NCBI RefSeq assembly: GCF_021044825.1
Contig: NZ_JAJNOC010000005.1
Location: 124,001-188,000 of the forward strand
Direction of reading: 5' to 3'
Origin: Massilia phyllostachyos
GTDB lineage: Bacteria > Pseudomonadota > Gammaproteobacteria > Burkholderiales > Burkholderiaceae_D
DNA length: 64,000 nt
Below the pieces are notes generated by a model, which saw only the letters and a list, made by a program, of their open reading frames with translations, made no database searches and was not told where the DNA came from. The number at the start of each line of letters is the position of its first letter. Positions within the stretch are counted from its first letter, which is position 1. Shown here one piece after another: positions 55,486 through 62,947 of the stretch. Made by a program: the position numbers and the translations under genes.

Positions 55486-56424
55486 ATGCACGAATCCGAA
55501 ATTGACGCCCTGGGCCTCGGCATCGACGCCGGCGGCACCCAGACCCGCTGGGCCCTTGCCGGCCCCGGTGGGCGCATCGTCGCCGAGGGCACGACCGGCG
55601 GCCTGTCGGCGCTGCAGATGGCCAGCAGCGACGGGCGCGAAGCGGTGCAGGCGACCTTCGCCAGCATCGCCGGCGAGGTGCTGGCCCACGGCCGCCCGCA
55701 TGCGGTGCGCGCCGGCCTGACCGGCTTCGGCGGCGAATCGGACATGCTGCAGCGCTGGCTGGGCGAGGCGCTCGGGCTGGACCCGCAGGCGCTGGTGTTC
55801 TCGAACGACATCGAGATCGCCTACCTTGCCAGCTTCCGGCCGGGCGACGGCTACCTGGTGTACGCCGGCACCGGCTCGATCGGCGCCTTCATCGACGCCC
55901 AGGGCGGCTTTCACCGCGCCGGCGGGCGCGGGGTGGTGCTGGACGATGGCGGCGGCGGCTTCTGGATCGCGCGCGAGGCGCTGCGCCACATCTGGCGCGT
56001 CGAGGACGAGCGTCCCGGCGCCTGGGAATCCTCGCCGATGGCGCACGCCGTGTTCCAGCACGTGGGCGGCTCGGACTGGTCGTTCTCGCGCCAGTTCATC
56101 TATGGCCGCGAGCGCGGCGAAGTCGGCAAGCTGGCGATCGCGGTGGCCGCCACCGCCGAACGCGACCCGGCCGCCGCCGCCATCCTGCGCGACGCCGGCC
56201 AGGAGCTGGCGCGGCTTGCCATCGCGCTGGTGAAGCGCTTCGGGCCGCGCCCGGTGGCGCTGGCCGGCCGCGCCGCCGAACTGCATCCGGCCATCGTCGA
56301 CACCATGCGCGCGGCGCTGCCGCCCGACATCACGCTCAGCCAGACCGGCGTGCGCGCCCACTACGCGGCGGCGCGCCTGGCGCTCGGCCAGTGCTCCCAT
56401 CAAGAACCCAACAAGGCCATATAA
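55486..56424 (+). CDS. BadF/BadG-type amino-sugar kinase (GlcNAc and/or MurNAc kinase)
   Basis: 312 residues from the ATG at 55486; an ATG at 55456 would overlap the previous gene. ASKHA fold with phosphate-1 loop GLGIDAGGTQTRWALAG and phosphate-2 loop GYLVYAGTGSIGAFI, plus GGRGVVLDDGGGGFWIAREAL. The family contains eukaryotic-type GlcNAc kinase and clostridial MurK, which phosphorylates MurNAc and GlcNAc. In an operon with murQ and no anmK, it is the natural source of MurNAc-6-P. Confidence 0.83.
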   Translation: MHESEIDALGLGIDAGGTQTRWALAGPGGRIVAEGTTGGLSALQMASSDGREAVQATFASIAGEVLAHGRPHAVRAGLTGFGGESDMLQRWLGEALGLDPQALVFSNDIEIAYLASFRPGDGYLVYAGTGSIGAFIDAQGGFHRAGGRGVVLDDGGGGFWIAREALRHIWRVEDERPGAWESSPMAHAVFQHVGGSDWSFSRQFIYGRERGEVGKLAIAVAATAERDPAAAAILRDAGQELARLAIALVKRFGPRPVALAGRAAELHPAIVDTMRAALPPDITLSQTGVRAHYAAARLALGQCSHQEPNKAI

Positions 56425-56428
56425 AAGC

Positions 56429-57406
56429 ATGAAAATCCTGATCGTTCCCGTCATCCTTTCCCTGCTGGCCGGCTGCGTCACCGCGCCCAAGGGGCCGCAG
56501 ATCGACACCACCTACAACGCCAAGGGCCAGTCGAGCCGGGCGCGCTTCCTGGTCCTGCACTACACGGTGGCGGACAAGCCGGCCTCGATCAAGATCCTGA
56601 CCGAGCAGCAGGTCAGCGCCCACTACCTGCTCACCGACGACCCGCAGCCGATCATCTACCGCCTGGTCGACGAGACCCGCTCGGCCTACCACGCCGGCGT
56701 GTCGAGCTGGAAGCAGTACACGCAGCTGAACAACAGCTCGATCGGCATCGAGATCGTCAACGCCGGCTGGAAGGACACCCCGCAGGGCCGCGTCTACGCG
56801 CCCTTCCCGCAGGCGCAGATGGATGCCCTGATGGTGCTGGTGAAGGACATCGTGCAGCGCAACGGCATCGCGCCGGAGAACGTGCTGGGCCACAGCGACA
56901 TCGCGCCGCTGCGCAAGCAGGATCCGGGTCCGCTGTTCCCGTGGGCGCGCCTGGCGCAGGAGGGCCTGGTGCTATGGCCGGACGCGAACCGGGTGGCGGT
57001 GATCCGCCCGATTTTCGATGCGACCCTGCCGGACGTGGCCTGGTTCCAGCGCAAGCTCGCCACCCACGGCTACGGCATTGCCCAGACCGGCCTGCTGGAT
57101 AATCAAACCCGCACCGTGCTGTCGGCCTTCCAGATGAAGTACCGCCCGCGCGACATCGCCGGCGTGCCGGATGCCGAGACCGCGACCCTGCTGGAAGTCC
57201 TGACGACGCCGGCCAACGCGCCGCTGCCGGTCGTCCTGCCGCCGGTGATCACCAGCCCGGTGCCGGCGCTGCCTCCGGCGGCCGCACCGGCGCCGGTGGT
57301 GCCGGAAACCGCGCCCGCCCCGGCCGCGCCGGTCCCGCTGCCGACCCCGGCCATGCCGGCGCCGGTCCCGACCCCGGTCACGCCGCCCGTGCCGAGCACG
57401 CCGTGA
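56429..57406 (+). CDS. amiD: AmiD-like N-acetylmuramoyl-L-alanine amidase lipoprotein
   Basis: 325 residues. Lipobox LLAGC (Cys16); an amidase_2 zinc domain at about 35-185 (LVLHYTVADKP, SAHYLLTDDPQP, AYHAGVSSWK, SSIGIEIVNAG, GHSDIAPLRKQDPG with the zinc histidines); a PG_binding_1 domain at about 195-255; then a 65-residue proline/alanine tail. It removes stem peptides from MurNAc at the outer membrane, feeding sugars and peptides into the pathway. It starts 4 bp after the kinase gene. Confidence 0.9.
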   Translation: MKILIVPVILSLLAGCVTAPKGPQIDTTYNAKGQSSRARFLVLHYTVADKPASIKILTEQQVSAHYLLTDDPQPIIYRLVDETRSAYHAGVSSWKQYTQLNNSSIGIEIVNAGWKDTPQGRVYAPFPQAQMDALMVLVKDIVQRNGIAPENVLGHSDIAPLRKQDPGPLFPWARLAQEGLVLWPDANRVAVIRPIFDATLPDVAWFQRKLATHGYGIAQTGLLDNQTRTVLSAFQMKYRPRDIAGVPDAETATLLEVLTTPANAPLPVVLPPVITSPVPALPPAAAPAPVVPETAPAPAAPVPLPTPAMPAPVPTPVTPPVPSTP

Positions 57407-57486
57407 TGGTCGCCGCAGCGATGTTTTCCCTGTATCCTTCGCAAATCCGCGCCTTGCGCGCGGAGTCTCTCTAGAAGGATGAAGCA

Positions 57487-58389
57487 ATGCGTCTGCGTCA
57501 CATCGAAGTGTTCCACGCCATCATGCAGGTCGGCACCATCAGCGGCGCCGCCCAGGTGCTCCACATCTCGCAGCCCGCGGTGACGAAAGTGCTGCAGCAC
57601 GCCGAGCTGCAGCTCGGCATGCCTCTGTTCGAGCGCGTGCGCGGCAAGCTGTATCCGAAGCCGGAAGCGCACCGCCTGTTCGCCGAGACCGAGAAGCTGA
57701 ACCGCGACCTGCAGGGCATCCGCCGCCTGGCCGCCAGCCTGAAGAGCCGCGCGGTGGAGACGGTGCGCCTGGTGTCGACGCCGACCATCGCGATCAGCGT
57801 GCTGCCGCAGGCGATGACGGTGTGGCGCCACGACTTCCCGCAGGCGCGCTGCGAACTGGCCACCCACCACACCAGCGAGATCGTGAACGCGCTGCGCCTG
57901 GGCGAAGCCGACCTGGCGCTGTCGCTGCAGGACCCGCGCCACCCCGGCATCGTGGCCGAACCGATCGCCCACGGGGCGCTGACGGTGATGGCGCCGGCCG
58001 GCACCTGGTCCGACGAGGAACTGGCCAAACCGTTTACGGCCGAGGGCCTGAGCGGAGAACTGATCGGCCTGACCGATGGCGACCCGCTGGGCGAGATCGT
58101 GGTCGCGGCCTGCGAGGCGCAAGGTGTGCAGCCGGTGTTCCACACCGTGGTCCAGACCTACCAGATCGCCCGCTCGCTGGTCGAAGCCGGCGCCGGCAAG
58201 GCCGTGCTGGACCCCTTCACCGCCGCCTCGGCCGACCCGGCCAGGGTGCAGTGCCGTCCGTGGTCGCCGGCGATGCCGGTCCACCTCTACCTGCTGTCCG
58301 CCAGCCATTCCCCCCTGTCGCACGGGGCGCGCGAGCTGGCCAACTGCATCGGCGCGGCCGCCCGCGCCCTGCTCGAAAAAAGGCTGTGA
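57487..58389 (+). CDS. LysR-family regulator
   Basis: 300 residues: HTH at about 1-60 (MRLRHIEVFHAIMQVGTISGAAQVLHISQPAVTKVL-type, motif GTISGAAQVLHISQPAVTK) and an effector domain after it. It lies between the amidase and the dipeptidase gene on the same strand, 8 bp before the latter, and probably controls the dipeptidase-deacetylase part of the region. It is not a close match to AmpR in the visible motifs; the inducer is unknown. Confidence 0.83.
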   Translation: MRLRHIEVFHAIMQVGTISGAAQVLHISQPAVTKVLQHAELQLGMPLFERVRGKLYPKPEAHRLFAETEKLNRDLQGIRRLAASLKSRAVETVRLVSTPTIAISVLPQAMTVWRHDFPQARCELATHHTSEIVNALRLGEADLALSLQDPRHPGIVAEPIAHGALTVMAPAGTWSDEELAKPFTAEGLSGELIGLTDGDPLGEIVVAACEAQGVQPVFHTVVQTYQIARSLVEAGAGKAVLDPFTAASADPARVQCRPWSPAMPVHLYLLSASHSPLSHGARELANCIGAAARALLEKRL

Positions 58390-58396
58390 TTTTCAC

Positions 58397-59008
58397 ATGA
58401 GTCTGACCGTGGCCAGCGAAGACATCGCCGGCAGCCCCGAATTTCGCCATCTCACCAGTATTCAAGGGATCGCGATCGACCTGCGCTACGCGACCCCCAA
58501 CAACTTCGTCGGCCGCGACCTGTATTCGCCCTACGACTGCGCCTGGCTGCACGTTGATGCGGCGGCGGCGCTGGAGTCCTTCGTGGCCTGGCTGGCCGCG
58601 CGCCGCCCCGGCTACACGCCCCTGATCCTCGACGCCCTGCGTCCGCAGCGGGTGCAGCAGCAGCTGTGGGATGCTTTGGAGGGCACCGGCCTGCAGATGT
58701 ATCTCGCCAATCCGGCGCGCGGTTCGATCCACTCCTACGGCATGGCGCTCGACATCACCCTGCTCGACGAGCACGGCAGGGAGCTGGACATGGGCACCGG
58801 CTTCGACGACATGACGAACCTATCGCATCCGGCGCTGGAAGAGGGTTTTCTCCTGGCAGGGGACCTGAGCCAGGCCCAGGTCGCCAACCGCCGCCTGCTG
58901 CGCGAGGGCATGCTGGCGGCCGGCTTCTTCGGCATCAACACCGAATGGTGGCACTTCGATTGCGGCGACCGCGAGTTGGTGCGCGCGACGTATCGCCGCG
59001 TGCTATGA
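58397..59008 (+). CDS. ddpX: D-alanyl-D-alanine dipeptidase, DdpX/VanX family
   Basis: 203 residues. Zinc ligands His112 and Asp119 in SIHSYGMALDITL and His186 in NTEWWHFD, with catalytic Glu183; this is the VanX/DdpX set. It hydrolyses free D-Ala-D-Ala released from cell-wall turnover. No vanH/vanA homologues are present, so a glycopeptide-resistance role is unlikely; recycling is favoured, and the D-alanine could be used by DadA. Its stop overlaps the next start (ATGA). Confidence 0.9.
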   Translation: MSLTVASEDIAGSPEFRHLTSIQGIAIDLRYATPNNFVGRDLYSPYDCAWLHVDAAAALESFVAWLAARRPGYTPLILDALRPQRVQQQLWDALEGTGLQMYLANPARGSIHSYGMALDITLLDEHGRELDMGTGFDDMTNLSHPALEEGFLLAGDLSQAQVANRRLLREGMLAAGFFGINTEWWHFDCGDRELVRATYRRVL

Positions 59009-59925
59009 AAGCGCTGCGTTGCGCACTCGCCGCGCTGTGCCTCGCCGCTGCGCCGCAGCTGCACGCCCAGTCGGTCGCCTTCAGCTTCGATGACGGTCCG
59101 CGCCTGTCCGCGACGCCGCGCCTGGCGCCGCAGGAGCGCAACGCGGCGATGCTGGCGGCGCTGGCGAAGCACCGGGTCAAGGCGGCGCTGTTCGTCACCT
59201 GCGGGAATGGCGCCGACCGGCCCGAAGGCGCTGCGCTGGCGCGTGCCTGGGGCCAGGCCGGCCACGTGGTGGGCAACCACACCATGACCCACCTGGACCT
59301 GAACGGCGAGAAGACCACGCTGGCCCGGTACCAGCAGGAAGTGCGCGACTGCGACCGCATCGTCTCGACCCTGCCGGGCTACCGCAAGTGGTTCCGCTAT
59401 ACGTATCTGCGCGAGGGGAACACCCCGGAGAAGCGCGACGGCATGAAGGGTTTCCTGCGCGAGCAGGGGTATCGCAACGCCTACGTCACGCTGGACACCA
59501 GCGACTGGCGGCTGGATGGCAAGCTGGTCGAGGTGCTGACGAAAGATCCGAAGGCGAACCTGGAGCCGATCCGCCAGGCTTATCTCGCCCACATCAAGCA
59601 GCGCGCGCTGGCCTACCGCGCGCTATCGCAACGCCTGCAGGGCCGCGACATTCCGCAGATGCTGCTGCTGCACCATAACTTGATCAATGCGCTGTGGCTG
59701 GGTGATGTGATCCAGCAGTTCCGCGACATGGGCTGGGCCATCGTGACGCCGGAGCTGGCATTTGCCGATCCGGTCTATGCGCTCGAGCCGCAGCGCAGCG
59801 TGCCGGGGCAGAGTTTGTTGATTTCGATGGGACGCAGCCTGGGGTTGACGACGCAGGATATCGGGTTGAGGCTGATGGATGATGGGGATTTCGAGATTGA
59901 GGGGCTCAAGGAGCTGGGGTTGTAA
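59005..59925 (+). CDS. exported polysaccharide deacetylase (NodB domain)
   Basis: 306 residues; signal peptide to about residue 22 (PQLHAQ). Carbohydrate esterase 4 motifs: VAFSFDDGPRLS with the metal-binding Asp pair, VVGNHTMTHLDLN with the metal histidines, and YVTLDTSDWRLDG. It removes N-acetyl groups from polysaccharides such as peptidoglycan or chitin-type glycans in the periplasm. It overlaps ddpX by 4 bp. The last 50 codons are unusually G-rich (GGG, TTG, GAG runs) next to a REP-like element. Confidence 0.85.
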   Translation: MKALRCALAALCLAAAPQLHAQSVAFSFDDGPRLSATPRLAPQERNAAMLAALAKHRVKAALFVTCGNGADRPEGAALARAWGQAGHVVGNHTMTHLDLNGEKTTLARYQQEVRDCDRIVSTLPGYRKWFRYTYLREGNTPEKRDGMKGFLREQGYRNAYVTLDTSDWRLDGKLVEVLTKDPKANLEPIRQAYLAHIKQRALAYRALSQRLQGRDIPQMLLLHHNLINALWLGDVIQQFRDMGWAIVTPELAFADPVYALEPQRSVPGQSLLISMGRSLGLTTQDIGLRLMDDGDFEIEGLKELGL

Positions 59926-59940
59926 CTCGAGCAAAATTAG

Positions 59941-59960
59941 GTTCCGGCCTTCGCCGGAAC
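59941..59960. repeat. REP-like palindrome, copy 2 (left half of an inverted doublet)
   Basis: GTTCCGGC-CTTC-GCCGGAAC. With 5-bp flanks it is the exact reverse complement of the copy at 60025: 59940-59964 pairs with 60021-60045 over 25 bp, 56 nt apart. It lies between convergent genes and may help termination. Confidence 0.85.
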
Positions 59961-60024
59961 GACGTGCTAAGTGAGTTGGGTGCAAGACCGATATGACTCT
60001 TCTTCCGCTACCCCCAAGACCGTC

Positions 60025-60044
60025 GTTCCGGCGAAGGCCGGAAC
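60025..60044. repeat. REP-like palindrome, copy 3 (right half of the doublet)
   Basis: GTTCCGGC-GAAG-GCCGGAAC followed by CCAAGTTT, the same orientation and right flank as copy 1 at 28315. Confidence 0.85.
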
Positions 60045-60072
60045 CCAAGTTTCTCAATAAACCGTTATCACA

Positions 60073-61557
60073 TCACGGCGCCGCAGGCGCCGGCGCCACT
60101 TGAGGCAACTGCCCCGACCGCGCCACCCACTCCACCAGCGCATCCAGCACCGCCCGCCCGCGCCCATTCCCCGCCTGCTCGCTGTTCACGAACGCCACGA
60201 ACACATTCTGCACCCCATCCGCATCCGGCACATACCCCGCCAGCGCCACCACATTGCGCAGCGTCCCGGTCTTCAGGCGCGCACGCCCCGCCGCCGCCGT
60301 CCCCTGCAAACGCCGGCGCATGGTGCCATCGATTCCCGCGATCGGCATGCTGGACTGGAACTCGGGCGACCAGTTGCTGCGCAGGCCGGCCTGCAGCAGG
60401 TAGGCCATCTGCTGCGGCGTGATGCGTTCCAGGCGCGACAGGCCGGAGCCGTTCTCGATCACGAAACCGGCATCGTCGATGCGGTGCGCGCGCATCCAGT
60501 CGCGCACGGCCGCTTCGGCGCGCACGAAGGTGGTTTCGCCGCTGGCCGGCGCAGCGAAGCTGCCGGCGACCGGATCGGCCTGCAGGCTGCCCAGGCTCAG
60601 GAACAGGGTGCGCGCCAGCAGGTTGTCGGAGGGCTTGTTGGTGTCGCGCACCAGCTCGGGCAAGGTGCGCGAGCTGTGTTCGGCCAGCAGGCGTGCGTCC
60701 AGCGGCGCGATTCCGGTGACGACCTTGCCGCTGAATTTGCCGCCCAGCTCCTTCCACTTCTGGCGAAACAGGCGGTCGATGTAGTCGTCGCGGTCCAGCA
60801 CATTGATGCTGGTGCTGCGCGCGCAATCCTTCGGGAAGGTCCCGTGCAGCAGCACCTTGATGCGGCCATCCTTCTGGCGCACCGCTTCCGGCAGCTTCCA
60901 GCCGTCTTCCCATTTCGCGCAATCGGCGTCGACCAGGGTCATGTCGGAACCGATGCTCACGCGGTCGAGTTCCGGCTGCATCTCGAGCGTCAGGCGCTTC
61001 GTTGTGGAGCGCAGGTCGATCTGCAGCATGTTCTTGTTGACCAGCAGCGGATCGGGGATGACGTTGTAGTAGGCCTCGGGCGATTCGTCGAAGGGCGGCA
61101 GGCCGACATCCAGGCGGCCCGGGTTCCAGACGCCGCGGTCCAGCACCAGGTCGCCCTCGATGCGGCGCACGCCCTGGTAGTGCAGGGCGCGCAGCATGGT
61201 CTCGATGTCGGCGCCGGACAGGTCGGCGTCGGCGCCGCCGCGCAGCACCAGGTTGCCGCGCAGGACGCCGTTCACGATCTCGCCGCTCGAGCGCAATTCG
61301 GTGCGGCCGCGGAAGGCGGGACCGAGGCGCTCCAGGCTGACCATGGTGGTGACCAGCTTCATGGTCGATGCCGGCTGCATCGGCCGGTCGGCCTGGTGCG
61401 CCAGCACGACCGCGTCGCCCTTCAGGACCAGGATCCCGAGGTCGTTGTCCGTCAGGCCCTGCTGCACCATGACCTGGGCCACCGGCGCGGGCAGCTGGGC
61501 GTGTGCGGCGCCGAAGACGGCAAGGAGAAGGGAAGCGAGGGCGAAGCGGCGCAGCAT
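60073..61557 (-). CDS. dacB: D-alanyl-D-alanine carboxypeptidase/endopeptidase DacB (PBP4)
   Basis: 494 residues starting at MLRRFALASLLLAVFG with a signal peptide to about residue 21. Penicillin-binding motifs: S-x-x-K Ser64-Lys67 (PASTMKLVTT), S-x-N in KPSDNLLAR, and K-T-G in LKTGTLRNVVALAGY. DacB trims the terminal D-Ala and cuts cross-links in the periplasm. The last 50 codons are shifted to G-rich codons beside the REP doublet. It is co-directional with and 10 bp after the nucleoside-recognition gene. Confidence 0.92.
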   Translation of the reverse strand: MLRRFALASLLLAVFGAAHAQLPAPVAQVMVQQGLTDNDLGILVLKGDAVVLAHQADRPMQPASTMKLVTTMVSLERLGPAFRGRTELRSSGEIVNGVLRGNLVLRGGADADLSGADIETMLRALHYQGVRRIEGDLVLDRGVWNPGRLDVGLPPFDESPEAYYNVIPDPLLVNKNMLQIDLRSTTKRLTLEMQPELDRVSIGSDMTLVDADCAKWEDGWKLPEAVRQKDGRIKVLLHGTFPKDCARSTSINVLDRDDYIDRLFRQKWKELGGKFSGKVVTGIAPLDARLLAEHSSRTLPELVRDTNKPSDNLLARTLFLSLGSLQADPVAGSFAAPASGETTFVRAEAAVRDWMRAHRIDDAGFVIENGSGLSRLERITPQQMAYLLQAGLRSNWSPEFQSSMPIAGIDGTMRRRLQGTAAAGRARLKTGTLRNVVALAGYVPDADGVQNVFVAFVNSEQAGNGRGRAVLDALVEWVARSGQLPQVAPAPAAP

Positions 61558-61567
61558 GGATGACTCC

Positions 61568-62806
61568 TTAACCAAAGAACAGATAAGCGACGAAGATGGC
61601 GCCGATGACGCCGGCCAGGTCGGCCAGCAGGCCGTAGCCGATCGCATAACGCGTTTTGCGGATGCCGACCGAGCCGAAATACAGGGCCACGATGTAGAAG
61701 GTGGTGTCGGCCGCGCCCTGCAGGATGCTGGCCAGGCGGCCGACGAAGGAGTCGACCCCGTAGGTGGTCATGGCGTCGATCATCATGGCGCGCGAGCCGC
61801 TGCCCGAGAGCGGTTTCATGAGCGCGGTCGGAAGGGCGCCGACGAAATCGGTGGGCAGGCCGAGCGACTGGAAGATCCAGGCGAAGCCGCTCACGATCAT
61901 GCCGAGGATGCCGGAATTGCGCACCACGCTGATCGCCACCAGCATGCCGACCAGATAGGGGATGATCTTGAGCGAGGTCTCGATGCCGCCCCTGGCGCCT
62001 TCGATGAAGGCTTCGAAGACGTTGACCCGCTTGAGCAGCGCGGCGCTCATGAAGGCGGCAATGATCGAGAACAAGATGAGGTTGGCGGCGACGACCGAGA
62101 ACAGTTCGATCTGCGCCTTGTCGAGGAAGGCCGAGATGGTCCACACCATGGCCGCGATGAGCGCCGTCATGCCGCCGATCCAGCCGAACACCACCGGGTC
62201 GAGCAGCTTGATGCGCTGGCGCAGGCTCACCGCGATGATGCCGGTCATGGTCGAGCAGTAGGTCGCGATCAGGGTCGGGATGAAGATGTCGGCCGGATTC
62301 GCCGCACCTAAAATCGCGCGCTGGGCCATGATGGCCAGCGGGATGATGGTCAGGCCCGAGGTCTGGATCACCAGGAACATGATCTGGGCGTCGCTGGCCT
62401 CGTCCTTGTGCGGGTTCAGGGTCTGCAGGCTTTCCATCGCCTTCAGGCCGAAGGGCGTGGCGGCATTGTCGAGGCCCAGCATATTGGCCGAGAAGTTCAT
62501 CACCATGTGGCCGTTGGCCGGGTGGTCCTTCGGCACGCCGGGGAAGATGCGCGAGAAGAAGGGCGCGATGACGCGCGCGAACAGGTTGATGGCGCCGGCC
62601 TTTTCGCCGACGTTCATGATCCCGAGCCAGAGCGTCATGACGCCGGCCAGCGGCAGGGCGATGTCCATCACGGCCATCTTGGCCGACGAGAAGGTGCCGT
62701 CGATGATGCGCTTGAAGATCTCGGTGTCGCCCATGAACAGCCACTGCGCGAGGGCGGCCACGAAGCCGACGAGGAAGAATCCGGTCCAGATGTAATTGAG
62801 TGCCAT
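61568..62806 (-). CDS. nucleoside-recognition (Gate) domain membrane protein, SpmA-SpmB-like fusion
   Basis: 412 residues with about ten hydrophobic helices and two Gate-type halves (NVGEKAGAINLFARVIAPFFSRIFP and MNFSANMLGLDNAATPFGLKAMESLQ in the first, GALPTALMKPLSGSGSRAMMIDAM in the second). The two halves correspond to B. subtilis SpmA and SpmB, here in one chain. SpmA/B affect spore maturation and DacB cross-linking; this organism does not appear to be a spore former, yet the gene is joined to dacB, which keeps the association with cell-wall remodelling. Confidence 0.85.
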   Translation of the reverse strand: MALNYIWTGFFLVGFVAALAQWLFMGDTEIFKRIIDGTFSSAKMAVMDIALPLAGVMTLWLGIMNVGEKAGAINLFARVIAPFFSRIFPGVPKDHPANGHMVMNFSANMLGLDNAATPFGLKAMESLQTLNPHKDEASDAQIMFLVIQTSGLTIIPLAIMAQRAILGAANPADIFIPTLIATYCSTMTGIIAVSLRQRIKLLDPVVFGWIGGMTALIAAMVWTISAFLDKAQIELFSVVAANLILFSIIAAFMSAALLKRVNVFEAFIEGARGGIETSLKIIPYLVGMLVAISVVRNSGILGMIVSGFAWIFQSLGLPTDFVGALPTALMKPLSGSGSRAMMIDAMTTYGVDSFVGRLASILQGAADTTFYIVALYFGSVGIRKTRYAIGYGLLADLAGVIGAIFVAYLFFG

Positions 62807-62947
62807 GAGTCGCGAAGTGTCCTGCAGAGTGTGCAGCGGAGAGTATAGGCCGATAGCAGGCTGCGCAGATGACAGAATGCAGCCGCGCCATGTGAAAAAG
62901 TTATGCCTGTTGCCCTGCCCGGCGCGGCGCGCATATCATGAAGCCCC

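Noticed and set aside
58397-59008. Glycopeptide-resistance locus
   Set aside because: VanX-like dipeptidase is present but vanH, vanA and a VanRS system are absent; the context is cell-wall recycling.
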